NCBI GenBank assembly: GCA_001584585.1
Contig: LSYV01000003.1
Location: 4,291,176 to 4,355,175 of the forward strand
Source: Gonium pectorale
Taxonomy: Eukaryota > Chlorophyta > Chlorophyceae > Chlamydomonadales > Volvocaceae
Length of the DNA: 64,000 nt
Direction of reading: 5' to 3'
Shown here: positions 1 to 11,615 of the stretch, one piece after another
How positions within the stretch are numbered: position 1 is the stretch's first letter
Layout: the number at the start of each line of letters is the position of its first letter
Program-made: the position numbers and the translations under genes
The notes under the pieces: generated by a model
The model's database searches: none
What the model was told of the DNA's origin: nothing
What the model saw: the letters and a program-made list of their open reading frames with translations, nothing else

Positions 1-1656
1 TTCGCCCTGGCGGCGCTAGGGGCCGGGGCGGGGAGGGCGACGAGGTAGAGGGGTGCGGCGGGCTCGGCGTGTTGCCAGCCGCGGCCGCCGCCGCCGCTGC
101 TGCCACGGCGGAGGCGGTGCCTCCAACGTCAGCGTCGTCGTCTATGCGCGGGAGGGAGAGCAGCGGCAGCCAATTGGCTAGGGCCTCGCCTAGGGTACTG
201 GCAGCGGCAGATAGCTAGCATGCACGCCAAGGTGCCTAGATCATTTGGGAGTGTCGTCCTGGACCCCTACCAACCTCATCGTGATGCAGAGGCCACAGGA
301 AACTATCTGGCTGCTTGTGCAAGCCGGAGCAGCGATGGAGGCGGCTGTGCCCCGGTGGCGCCCCACCGACCGGCAGCTCGACGTACCCCACAGGAGTCAA
401 GGCCATCGCTGCTCCCCCCAGCACCATCCCCCCCAGCTCCGCCCGACGCACCCATGCGCTGCCTCTTGGCCCTCCGCTCGCCGGGGCCGTGCGGCCCCGC
501 GCCCAGCAGCCCCTCGCACACCGCCGCGTCCAGCGATGCTAGCACCGAGCGGCAGTGCGACTGCAGCGCCGCTGCAGGCCCCGCGGCCGGGCCGGCGGCG
601 CCGGCGGCGCCGCCAACCCGTGCGTGCGCCGTCACCGCTCCGGAGCCACCCGCTGCTGTTCCCCGTGCGGCTGCCACCTTGTTGACCACTCGCGCCACCT
701 CCAGGGCAGCGGTGAGGCGGGGCCAACCCGCGCGAATGGCCCGGTGCTCATCATCTAGCGTCTGCGGGTGAGCGTAGGAGGGGGTTTGGATGCTGATCTG
801 CCTCACTAGAGACGCATGGGGGGCAAGGCGGGCAGGACGCCAGCCTGACCGAGGGAGTGAGATGGCAGTTACCACCACACCCCATGTACGGCCGAGAAGG
901 CTGGTGGACAGAGCAGCCGTGCCATCCAGGATTGACGACACCTGAACCACAGTTAAGCGCTCTGGGCGAGGGGCAAAGCAGGCGCCGCCACCACCTTTGG
1001 ACGCGAAACGAGCTCGGACCTTGCGCCGCGGCTGGCGCCCGCGCCCAACCGCCTTCAGCCCGCCAAGCTGCGCCGTGCTGGCCGCCATCCCGTTGCCGCA
1101 TCCCGCCCAACCACCTCCGCACGGGGACCCCGCATTGCCACCCGCCCGCGGCCGGCCGCGGCCCTGCGCGCCCCGCCCGGCTCAGCCGCCCGTCCCCTTC
1201 CCGCCCAGCCCGCACCCACCCGCACGATCCGCGCCAGGTACTGCCTTCCCTCGTCGGCCGCCAGCAGGTGCCCCTCTCCGCAGGCATACACCACCTGGTT
1301 CTTCATGCTGGTGAACTGGGGTGTGTGGGGACGGACAAGAGGGGAGACGGGTCCTGGCTGGCAGGAATCCGCATGCCTGGCTCAAGCTGGTGCAGCGGTG
1401 CATGCCACCAAGCCTCGGTTGGGACGGTACGGTGGCACGGGCGTGTGGCAACTGCATAGAAGCGGCTGCGGTCTCATCGGGTAGTGTCCGCCCAAGCATA
1501 GGGTGCCAGCCCCCAACACAGAGTGCCCCTGGAGACCACACTGACCAGATTCTGAGTGTTCTCCAGCACCCGCAAAGCCTCCTTTAGCTGCCCTAAGGTG
1601 GGGCTCGCCTGCGGGGGCTGCCCGTCGCCGCCCGGCGATCCGACGCCTGTATTCAT
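1..1656 (-). CDS. Unidentified protein, 5' part only (runs off left edge)
   Basis: Not recognised. Four exons can be read on the minus strand: 1656-1546, 1315-1220, 761-367 and 197-1, the last leaving the window. The ATG at 1656 opens a helical segment (QLKEALRVLENTQNL) joined to FTSMKNQVVYACGEGHLLAADEG; the middle exon has an Ala/Gly-rich stretch and a basic KRQRM patch. The exon 3/4 junction (donor at 366, codon split after two bases) was chosen because it alone keeps TLGEALANWLPLL in frame. The GTCAGT donor of exon 1 is unusual. The N-terminus could belong to a nuclear complex subunit, but nothing seen here proves that. The gene is divergent from CHLI2, with about 500 bp between the start codons. 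Confidence 0.6.
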
Positions 1657-2159
1657 TTTAAACTGTTACCTACTGTGCCAGTCAGTCTATGGTGCGTGCT
1701 GGTCACGGACTAGGGCGACGGGGGCGACCGAGAGGCGGGAACATGGTCATGACAGAGAAGTCGAGGTAGCATGCTCAACATTAAATCAGAATATTAATAA
1801 TAATGGAACCCTAAGCATCACACACACGGCGCAGAGTTGGCGTCACGGAGGCTCTTGGTGACAGATAAACCTTTAGGTTCTGAAGGATTCGTGTGCATAG
1901 CGCAAAGTCCGCAGGGTCCCTGGGTTTCGCAGCTCAATCGCAGGAAGGTTTCGGAGCGAGTACGGGCGATCGTGTCGCTTGCGCAGCGTCGCGCTTAGAT
2001 CCACGCATGCCTGCTCATCCTACTTGGCCTTGTCTGCGAAAGGATCCACTCAAACTGACAAGGGAGTGGCTGTCCGCGAAGTTGGCCGATTACCCCTGCG
2101 GTTAGGAGTCCGGGGTGCCCAATTGACTTGTCGGACATATCACGCCAATCTTAGCAGCC
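1657..2159. promoter_or_regulatory. Divergent promoter interval, unidentified gene / CHLI2
   Basis: This 503-bp interval lies between two start codons on opposite strands and must hold both 5' UTRs and promoters. An A/T-rich stretch near 1780-1805 stands out from the GC-rich surroundings. I see no clear TATA box and no coding exon. Confidence 0.5.
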
Positions 2160-5100
2160 ATGCAATCACTCCAGGGCCAGCGGGCGTTCACGGCGGCCCG
2201 GCCATGCCACCGTATCCGCCAGCGCCTAGTTGTGCGCGCAGCCGCGGCGATCGCGCCCTCTGCAAAGGCAGCGAAGAAACCGAACTTTCCGTTCGTGAAG
2301 ATCCAGGGGCAGGAGGAGATGAAGCTCGCCCTGCTGCTGAACGTCGTCGACCCCAACATCGGCGGTGTGCTCATCATGGGCGACCGTGGCACCGGGAAAT
2401 CCGTCGCGGTGAGTGTTTGGAGCGTTCTCCGCTACACGTTTGAGCGGCGAGATGTGACGGTACCCAGGTAGCCCTCAACACCCTGGTCCCGGCACCGGCA
2501 CTGCACCGGCAACCGGCAACAACCCTGAACGGCATAACCAGCCTCCTCAGACGCATATGAGTTTGTATTACTGGGTTGCGACTGGGGACCTGGGGTGCGC
2601 GACGGGCAAGTAGAGCAGCCTCCGGACACGAGGGTGGTGGAAGGGAAGCGCACCCCCCCGCCAGCTGAGTCCGGAACTACCGTGCCGAGGGGGCCTCCGA
2701 TGCAAGCAGAAAGGATAAATGAGGCCAGCCAGCGCGCCCTGGGGCTCCAGTCGGAAGGCTCGACATGTGCGGCTGTCCGTCGCGGCGCACCCGGGCCGCA
2801 GGGCCGCTCGCCGTCCGCACGGCGCTGCCGTCCAACTGAAGCCTCGCTGAGCGGCCACTGTCGATCAGGATGCGTTCGAGTGTACTGCCAGCCTGCCGGC
2901 GAGGCAGCGGCACCCCGGCGTGCCCCCCGCGTTGCCGTGCCGTCTCGCACGGAAGCCGGCCTCTCTGTCGCACAGGGTACACAGCACCACAGCTGGATAT
3001 GGGCCCGGCCCGTTTCCCGGTACCTGGGCGCGATGCTTGAGATTAGGAGGCACCCGCTGACCGGCCTGCACTTTGCCCATAGCGGTGTCGCGCATCCAGG
3101 AACTCTGCCTCTGCCCACAGCTTGCACATGCTCCACGCCAGGCGCGCAGCTCCCAAGCCCTTCCCGCCCATCCGACCTCAATAGCCCTTGCGCACATGCC
3201 CTCATCCCCCAGCACGGCTGGCATGTTTACGATCTCCCCGCTCCCGTGTCTCTGTTCGTTCGTCCGCGCCCCAGGTCCGTGCTCTCGTGGACCTGCTTCC
3301 TCAGATCGATGTGATCGAGGGCGACTCGTTCAACTCCTCCCCCACCGACCCCAAGCTCATGGGGCCGGACGCGCTGGAGCGCTGGCGGCGCGGCGAGAAG
3401 CTGCCCGCCACCACGATGCGCACGCCGCTGGTAGGGCGGGGCGTTGCCCTGGGGCGGGGCGGCGCACGGGGTGGGGCACGGGACAGGATTGGGGGTCCTG
3501 CGGCAGGGCAGGGAACGGGGCACAGCAGGGCTGTGCTAGTTCCGCGAGTGATGGGAGCGGACATGTGCTGGCGCCGGTCTGGGTGGGGGGCGGAATGACG
3601 CGGAACGCGAGCTGGAGGGCGGATTGGGGAACTCACGATGATTGAGCTGCTTGGGCCTGTAGTACCGTGGTACTGGGGACCGGAAATCCGGAGGGGGTGT
3701 CGGAGGAGAGCGGAGGGAGGGGCTTGGGGCGCAAGAAATCGGAACAGCGGAACGTGTTATCCTAGGTCGGGTCTGGGCTTGAGTGGCGCGGCGGGGCTTA
3801 GGCCCTGATCTCCGTGCCGAACAAGCGAGTAAGTACCTGTGGGCGCACGTAGCCCGGGCTTCGTGGAGGCTTGGCGCGCTCCATCGGGGTCCAAGGCAAT
3901 ACGCCACGGCGGTACTCCAGCGGACGTGCCTCCCGCCGGCGGGGGCACCCAGCGCTAGTGTTGGCCGTCCGGTGCATAGCATATCCCGGGCTGAAGCAGC
4001 TGCAGCCGACGCGACCAGTCTGCATCAAGCAATGGATGCCTGGCTGCTTGGCCTAGCGAACCCCGCGCCGCTATTCGGCTGGCGCTGCGCGCCCCATGCC
4101 GAGGCTGCGGCTCTCCCCGGGGCCTCGACGCCACCGCATGCTGGCCTATCGCTCCTGACTCTCCGCACGTCCTGCGCGGCGCCATTTCCGCCTCACCTAT
4201 TGCTCCCAGCCCATCATTCTCGTGCCGAGTTGTCTCGAATGCCACAACCCCGACTCCCGTCCTGACCGTGGCTGCCTGCCTGCGCCGCTCCGCCCCCCAG
4301 GTTGAGCTGCCCCTGGGCGCCACTGAGGACCGCATCTGCGGCACCATCGACATCGAGAAGGCGCTTACGCAGGGCATTAAAGCCTACGAGCCGGGCCTGC
4401 TGGTGGGGCTGCGGGAGCGGGGGCATGGGGCCGGGGCGGTTTGGAATGGTGGGACGCTGTTAGGCTGACGGGTGCAGGGCGGGCATACAAGGAAGCATGG
4501 GAGCAAGTGTGTCTCGCTTTTGTCCCGGAAGGGCTGACTGTAAGGCAGGGAAGAGGGCCCCATTGAAAAGGACAAAAATGCGGATGGGAGCAGGTGACGG
4601 ACTCGACACTGCTGCCTGCCCGGCACCCTTTCCCAGCCGATGGCCCCCCTCGCGCCCCGCCTCGCCTCGCCGACCTCTCGGCCCCACGCCAAGGCCCGTC
4701 TTCCAGGTCATGCACGATGCCTTGACTCACGACCCAATTCCTCCGATCCACCCACCCACCACCCACCCATCATACCCCAGGCCAAGGCCAACCGCGGTAT
4801 CCTGTACGTGGACGAGGTGAACCTGCTGGACGACGGTCTGGTGGACGTGGTGTTGGACTCGTCCGCCAGCGGTCTTAACACGGTGGAGCGCGAGGGCGTG
4901 TCCATCGTGCACCCTGCCAAGTTCATCATGATTGGCTCGGGTAACCCCGCCGAGGGCGAGCTGCGCCCGCAGCTGCTGGACCGCTTCGGCATGAGCGTCA
5001 ACGTGGGCACCCTGGTGGACACCAAGCAGCGCACGCAGATGGTGCTGGACAGGTGGGGGCTGGAAAATGGTTTTCTCACGCCAGAAGCAAGCGTTTGACG

Positions 5101-6921
5101 AGTTCACACTGGCCTTCAGTGGTAGCCTCCCGCGCTGGGAGGGGGGCGGCCCAGCCCGGCCCGTGGGCAGGCCAGGGAGGCCACCTTCGTCCGTGGGCAA
5201 GCCCGGGAGGAACGTAGAGGGGAAAAAGAAGGTATAGAAGACGTACTTGTTCACAGAGGCCTTTGGCACGCATGCCTTCCCGTCCCGAACCGGGGTTGGG
5301 GTTTGGGAAAGGGTGGGACATGGGATGGTGGGATAGACATATTGCGCGATATGCGGGGGCGAGAGCATCGCGCATGCTACTTACAACGGCTTCAGGTTGT
5401 TCTGGGGTGTTGAGGAGGGTACAGGAGCGAGGAGGGCGATTGTTCGGCAGAGTGTTGGCGGCAGTCGCTCTGGGCGAGGGCGAGCTGGTGTGTGGGGCTG
5501 GAGGGCTGGGCGCAACCTCCCGCATGGGTGCTGTGGGTGCGCGGGAGGGGGGCGGGTCGCAGGGGCCCGGCAGCGGGTGCCGCCCGCATGGACGCAACCT
5601 CGTGGCGGCGCCGGGCGTCCCGTGGTCCTGCCCAGCCCCGCCCAAGCGCGTCCATTGGCCTGGTTCAAGGATGAAGCACGCGGTTAGAGCGCATACGGCC
5701 GTCCCAACCCCGGTTCCCCGTGCCGCCTTGGCGCCCGCACAGGCTTGCGTACGAGTCCGACCCAGATGCCTTCGTGGACAGCTGCCGGCCCGAGCAAGAC
5801 GCCCTGACCACCAAGCTGCAGGCGGCCCGCGACCGCCTCAAGAAGGTCAAGATCAGCACCGAGCTGCAGGTGGGGGCGTTGCGCGACGCGGTAGGCCCAG
5901 GCGGAGCCGTGCCCATCCGCCCAGGGGGCCCTTTCCACACACACACGACTTTACCACTGCCGCTGTCCACCAAGCACGCCTCGCCGTTCTATGGAATGGG
6001 CACGCGCGCTTCCCTTCCTGGGCACGCGTGCGCCCTTGCCGCGCTCCCGCCAAGCCGGGCCCTCCTCCCGCCAAGCCCCGCTGCCCTGACATGCGCACGC
6101 ATGCGCGATCAACCCCGCTGGTCGGCCATTTGCAAGCTTTTTCTCACGGACTGCCAACCACCCGCTTCCCTACCCTCCCCGCTCGCGGCCTGAGGATGCC
6201 TTCCTACCCACTCCCCCCACGTTCGCGGCCGTGCCACCCCCACCCACCAGGTGCTCATCTCGGACATCTGCTCCCGCCTGGACGTGGACGGCCTGCGCGG
6301 CGACATTGTGATCAACCGCGCCGCCAAGGCGCTGGTGGCCTTCGAGGGCCGATCCGAGGTGACAGTCAAGGACGTGGAGCGGATCATCTCATCCTGCCTC
6401 AACCACCGGTGAGAGAGGGACGGGAGGGAGGGACAACCCGGTACGGGGGTTGGCTGGGAGCAGCCCAACAGGGAATGGAACACTGGAACATCAGAGTCGG
6501 GGACGCCGCGTGGGCGATCCGCCCTCTCAAGGATGCAATGAACGGGGGACGGGGACGGCCAGGGCTTCAACTACCCTGGCGTGATATCTCTCCACCCATA
6601 TGGGTTCTAGGTTCCGTCGCGCACCATGCCTCCGAAGTCCATACCGCACCCGACCCCGGACCGCGCTCCCCTACCATCGCCTCTCTTCGCCGCAGTCTCC
6701 GCAAGGACCCGCTGGACCCCATTGACAACGGCACCAAGGTGGCGTTGCTCTTCCGCCGCCTGACGGACCCCGAGGTGCAGCGCCGCGAGGAGGAGGCGCG
6801 GCGGGCCAAGGAGGAGGCCGCCAAGAAGGCCAAGGAGGCGGGCGCAGCCGGCGGCGCCAACCGGCCGGCGGGTGCCAAGGCCGGCGCGTGGTCGGGCATT
6901 GGCGTGCCCACGCGCCGGTAG
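2160..6921 (+). CDS. CHLI2: Magnesium chelatase subunit I (second isoform), chloroplast
   Basis: AAA+ ATPase subunit of magnesium chelatase, which inserts Mg2+ into protoporphyrin IX at the first committed step of chlorophyll synthesis in the chloroplast. Seven exons: 2160-2408, 3275-3430, 4301-4402, 4781-5052, 5743-5869, 6251-6408 and 6696-6921, giving 429 residues with all phases closing. Residues 1 to about 35 look like a transit peptide (basic, Ala-rich). Walker A is GDRGTGKS, Walker B ILYVDEVN, and the arginine-rich [11 protein letters not shown] region is intact. After the family's usual C-terminus ([10 protein letters not shown]...) comes an extra tail of about 50 residues rich in Glu, Arg, Lys and Ala. 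The tail and the divergence from the more conserved isoform point to CHLI2 rather than CHLI1; that assignment is inference. It converges on CPP1, another chlorophyll-pathway gene. Confidence 0.95.
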
Positions 6922-8632
6922 GCAGCAGAGCGGGGGGGGGACAGGAGGGCGAGCCGCAACCTTGACACGGATTCCGGGATTGGGGTTACTTGGCATGGGG
7001 GTTTGGCTGACTGTGGGCGACATGAGGGTAGCGAAATGCGGGCCTGCAGTCCGCTTTTGGGGCTGCGAGTTAGGGACTAAGGAGGGTGACGCGTGTGGAG
7101 TGGGGCGCGTGTGAGTGACGCAGGCTTCTCCTGCCGAAGGCTGCAGTGGAGGTAAGGGGCCGCCGTGAGCCCGCCGGCTGGCTCTGGACACTGACACACA
7201 GGAAGTGGGATATGGGCACGTGAGGCGCTGATAAGGCACTGATGAGTCGCGGGGCTGGGGACCCCCAGGCCCCAGATTTTACTGCACAGGCGTGCGTGCC
7301 CCAGGGGAATGAACTTGTATGTTGTTGCTGCCCTGGATCATTTAGGGCTTCCGCGTATGTTGTGTACGAGTCCGAAGCGGGGCGGCAGGGGCCATGTGGG
7401 CAGGGCAGCTGCATGCTGTCCATGCTGTCGGATGGGTATCCATGGAATTAAGGACATTCCGCCCCAAGTGGGGGCGAGGAGAACCCAACACGTGCGGTGC
7501 ACTTTGTAACGTTGGAGCTCGATGGAAGCGTTACTATCATGCGCATGTATGCTTATGAACATGGTAGGAGGAACAGCTCGTGGGCTCCCTCTTTCTGTGC
7601 AGGTTTCTGTTTTTTCTCGCACCAAGTAGCTTGCAAAGACGGCACGACGCTTTCCCGGCGCCAGGGAGCCGAGGCGCCCGCTTCTCACCGCACGCGTCAG
7701 TCCTACGGGCTTCCCCTCCCCAGTCTGTCCCAGTAAGCACGGCCAATGCCCTAAATATTTAATTGTGGACCCAGGACCGGACCCACAAGTTCACACATCA
7801 AACCACGTTGGGCTCAAGACAGAAACCCGCAACCTCGGTGAAACCCGGTAAGCCTGGTACGCCAACGGGTCAGCATGTCAAACGACAACCGCCTAGCCTG
7901 GACATGTCAGTCATCAGTCAAATTCTGTTAAAAGACCACGCAATCCAGCGGCACGAGAAACCACCGGTTGCTCCTCAGCCCGCGTTCCACAGCTACACCG
8001 TGACGGCAGCAACGCGAAGGCGCCCACCGCCGGCAGTGCTGGCCGGGGCGTTTGGCCGGCCGCCCCGGCCTCTTGCCAAACCGGCCTCTTGCCAACAGCA
8101 CAGCGCTGCAGCCGCGTCCGGACTCCACGCGCCAACGGCCGTACCACGAGCACCCCTGCTGGAAGGGCTGAATACCCAGATCCGGATCGGTCGTGCAAAG
8201 CCAGCAGCTACAGGCAGGGGCCACGACGGATCCACAACGGTGGCGCGCCACCCATTTCGTCCAAGCGCACTTGTTCGTTGCGTGGCGGCGGCCGCGCTAA
8301 AGCGCACAGCCAGCAAGCCAAGCAGTTTGGGCCCAAGCGAAGCGGAGCGCTGCAGTGCACACTGAGCGATGCATCCTCTCCATGCACACGCCAGCGTCCC
8401 CGCTCCGCAGCGAACACGGGCTGTGCCGACCTGGCGTTGGCCGTCACGGGACGGTGTACGGGGTACCTCCTTGCCTCCGTGCCCCCAGGGCGGTCGTGCA
8501 CCCGGGCGGACCCCCCCCCTGGCTGGCACGCCCTGCCGACGGCGAGACCCGCTGTTCCTCCTGCTGCTGCTGCCAGTTCAACGCAACTCTCCCCTTTCCC
8601 CTCCCCTCTCTTTCGGCCCTCGCCCCGGGCCT
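6922..8632. other. Intergenic, 3' UTRs of CHLI2 and CPP1
   Basis: A 1.7-kb interval between two convergent genes. It should contain both 3' untranslated regions. I find no convincing exon on either strand. Confidence 0.5.
7505..7509 (+). promoter_or_regulatory. Candidate poly(A) signal of CHLI2
   Basis: TGTAA, the usual volvocine polyadenylation signal, lies 584 bases after the CHLI2 stop. That spacing is normal for the group. Its use is inferred. Confidence 0.5.
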
Positions 8633-10657
8633 TTACTTTACGTACACGTTGGCCACGCCCAGCAGCATGACCACACAGAAGGTGCCTACCGACCGGAACG
8701 AGGTGCCCAGCAGCGGGGCCAGCGGGGCGGTCAGTGCAGCCATCAACTGCGGGTGCGCGCACAGGGCATGGAGGGGGAAAGGGGCAGCGCAGGGAGGGCT
8801 TACAAAGGATGCCCGCCGGTAAGGGTAAGGGGCACGGTGACGGTCGCGCACAAGGCCGGGCAGTTGCCCTGCATGGAGCGTGGTACCAAGTCCATGGGGG
8901 AGGGGGTTTAGAATAGGCACGGCAGACCACAGCAACGGTGGTCACGCCATGGCGTCAGGGGTGGGCCACCCTCGATGCGCCGGGCCCGGTGGCAGCAGCG
9001 CTGCTAGAGGATACCCCGCCCCTGTACGAGAGCCAAGCTGTACAAACCGACCAGGACCAACCCGCCTCATCGCCCCGCCAGCCGGCCCTGCGGGCCCTGC
9101 CGCGCCCTGCCCCATTGACCGCCCTGCTGGCACTCACCCCGCAAGCCGCCGCGAGCACAATGACGGTTGTAAGGATTGCCCCCACGATGGGGTTCCCCCC
9201 GAAAAAGGGCCCCTCGGGGTCCCGCTTCACGCGCTTGTTCTGGTACTTGTAAACGCTGTAGGCGAAGGAAGCCGCCAGCGGGAAGGACTGGTCCGTGGAG
9301 AACATGGCCCTGGAGCCGGGTGAGGGTGGAGGGCGAGAAAGGGAGGGAGGATGACAGCGAGTCAGGAGAGCCAGGAGGGCGGAGCGGTGTAGGGTACCGG
9401 TGAAGAAGAGCTGCGCAGCAACCAAAATGGCATGTGCTCCAGGTACGCAGACCGTGTGCTTTGTGTGGGCTGCAGGTGTGCCGCGGCCCCTGTACGCGGG
9501 CAGCTGCAGCCCGGCCCCAGATTCCGCGGCCGCTCGGGCTACCCCGGCGCCCCTGCCAGCGCGCGCACATCGGCGGGTACGTAGCGCGCGCCGCGCCCCC
9601 CGCCCCACATACCCCCTCACCAGAGTGCCAGCGCCGCAAAGACGGACCCCTCGTTGATGACCGTCGTGAGCGTGATGGTTGGGTCGATGATGTCGTTGAT
9701 CTTCTTCTGCCAGGACGCCTTGGCGCTGCCCAGCACGCCGCCCCGGCCGCCCATGCGGATGGGCTGGAAGCCGTACTTGTGCCGGTCCTTCATCTTCTCC
9801 TGCACGGTCCGCGCCCGGCCATACGTGCCCCGCACGCGTCATTGCAGCGCACATGGGCACGAGAGTGGATGCCGGTGCTCGCTGCTGCGTCATGTGCCAA
9901 GCCCCCAAGCATGTTGAATGCTCTCTTGCCGCGGCAGGAGTGCGTGGCCTCTGTGAGGAGCGCCGCCCACGACTCGACGTTGTGGTCGGGAGCACAACCC
10001 GACGTCCCCTTTGCCCCTGCTGCGAGGTGCCCTGAAATCCCAGCGTTTTAGTGTCCGCGCCGGGTTAGGTCGCTGGTCGCACCTTAATGATGCTGTCAAA
10101 GGCCAGCTCGATAGCCTCCCGGCTGGGTTCATGCCATTTGTAGAGCTCGTACAGGTAGTTGCGGGCATCCTGGACCTCCTCAAATCCCGCGTCACGGCCC
10201 AGACCCAGTAGCCTGCACGTTTGAACGACCGGGAGGGAGAGACGGGACGTGCCCCGGGGTGGGGGTTGCCCCTCGACTTTGCTGGTGGGTGGCCGGGATT
10301 AGTCGCGGGGCTTTACCTGTAGGGATCGCGCTCCTTTCGCCGCGGAAAGGGCTTGTAGTCCTGTCCCTGCGCCCGCTCCGCGTGCTGCGCATCCCCAGAG
10401 GCGTCGAAAGCCGCTGAGGCGGATGGAGGGTGTGGCAGTGGTATAGCCACGCTCGTGCGATGCCTATGGTGCCTGCAGCGCATTTGGGGCCTTCTGTCAG
10501 AGCTCGTCGCGCTGAATCGAGTCGCTAGGCGCCGTCAACCACCGATGCTCTCTGCCCATGTCTATTAATTTCACCTTAGCAAGTGTGGGATCTGGCCAAT
10601 TGGGCGGCTGCAGCAAGGGCCGGCGAGGCCGGAGCCCGAGCGCCCGAGCGCCTGCAT
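8633..10657 (-). CDS. CPP1: CPP1-type chaperone-like protein of protochlorophyllide oxidoreductase
   Basis: J-like membrane protein of the chloroplast. In plants the family holds and stabilises light-dependent protochlorophyllide oxidoreductase. Six exons: 10657-10575, 10472-10317, 10212-10083, 9799-9621, 9309-9138 and 8746-8633, giving 277 residues. The first exon supplies a Ser/Arg-rich transit peptide, and its two-base overhang fits the second exon. The J-like domain begins at DPYRLLGL and reads YKWHEPSREAIE, so the catalytic HPD of true J proteins is replaced by HEP, as expected here. Several hydrophobic segments follow, including FAALALW, ILTTVIVLAAACG and TFCVVMLLGVANVY. The protein ends in YVK. 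It is tail to tail with CHLI2. A start at 10483 would give a poorer N-terminus. Confidence 0.92.
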
Positions 10658-11615
10658 TCTTTTTTCCTTGCGTTCGCTTCTGTTAGTAAATAGAATCCAG
10701 ACTGATGACTTTAATTCTTGTTCTGGACTAATTCCTAACAGGCACCAATGCCCGCGTGTTGTGGGTTAGGTGGTTGCGCATGATGAGATGGGGCCAAATT
10801 TCGCGTACGGCCACAGGGGAGAGGGTTTAGAAATATAGGACACAGCGAGTGTAAGCAAATGCAAGCGTCGTTACGCCAGCGCCGCAAGCATCGACCTGCC
10901 CCCTCTGCACCTCCTGCACACCGCACAGTCCACCGGAACGCTGTCCAAATTGTCCATGAAGATCATAAAACACAAGGACTTCATCAGATCTAGGCGAGCA
11001 GCTTACCGGGCCACACCATGGTCCCACGGTTCGCCTTGTCGCCCACATGCCCCTGCCTCTCCCTGCCCCACAAAGCCTCCCCGTAGCCCGTTGTGTCAGT
11101 TGTCTGAATACCCCGCCTCGTATGGACCTGCTCGAACGGGGACGGATCCAGGCCAGGGACACAGGAGGCATGCGCAGTGCACGCCACAAGGTAGCCGCTA
11201 CGATGCTGGCCAACTGCTGGCCACGGTCGCTACACCCGCTGCGGTGTGGCCCCCTGCCGGGGTTACGGCGGTGCAAAACTGGGCAGCCGGTGCAGCAGCT
11301 TGACAGCCGACTCGTGTTCCGTCCTGCAGCGACGCCGCCATCTGCCACCCCCCACTAGTTCCACCCCCTCCTCCCCTGCGCCGCACATCCAACAGCATCA
11401 CCGCCATACCTCCTCGCTAGTCAGCTGCGACCGCTACGCAGCCATGCGCTAACCCGTGCCCAACAGGCGTCAGCGCCAGGCCGCATGGCTGCCAGCGCGC
11501 TGCAGAGCCGGCGGGCACCGCCCTTGTGACGCACTCAACGCCGCGCCCCTGCCTGGGCCGCAAGCCGCCTGGCCGATACCCCATGAACGGGATGGCGCTG
11601 GTGTGAGGCGCCCAC
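10658..11615. other. Intergenic: CPP1 promoter and HSLU 3' UTR
   Basis: CPP1 and HSLU read in the same direction, so this stretch should hold the CPP1 promoter and 5' UTR at its left end and the HSLU 3' UTR at its right end. Open frames in it have shadow-like composition. No TGTAA was found on the minus strand. Confidence 0.4.

Noticed and set aside
3798..4265. Open frames within the large second CHLI2 intron
   Set aside because: No domain, no splice sites in phase, and composition like the other strand; ordinary intron sequence.
5263..6921. 552-codon plus-strand frame across CHLI2 introns
   Set aside because: Only its last part is coding; the rest is intron sequence with poor composition, and the CHLI2 exon phases account for it.
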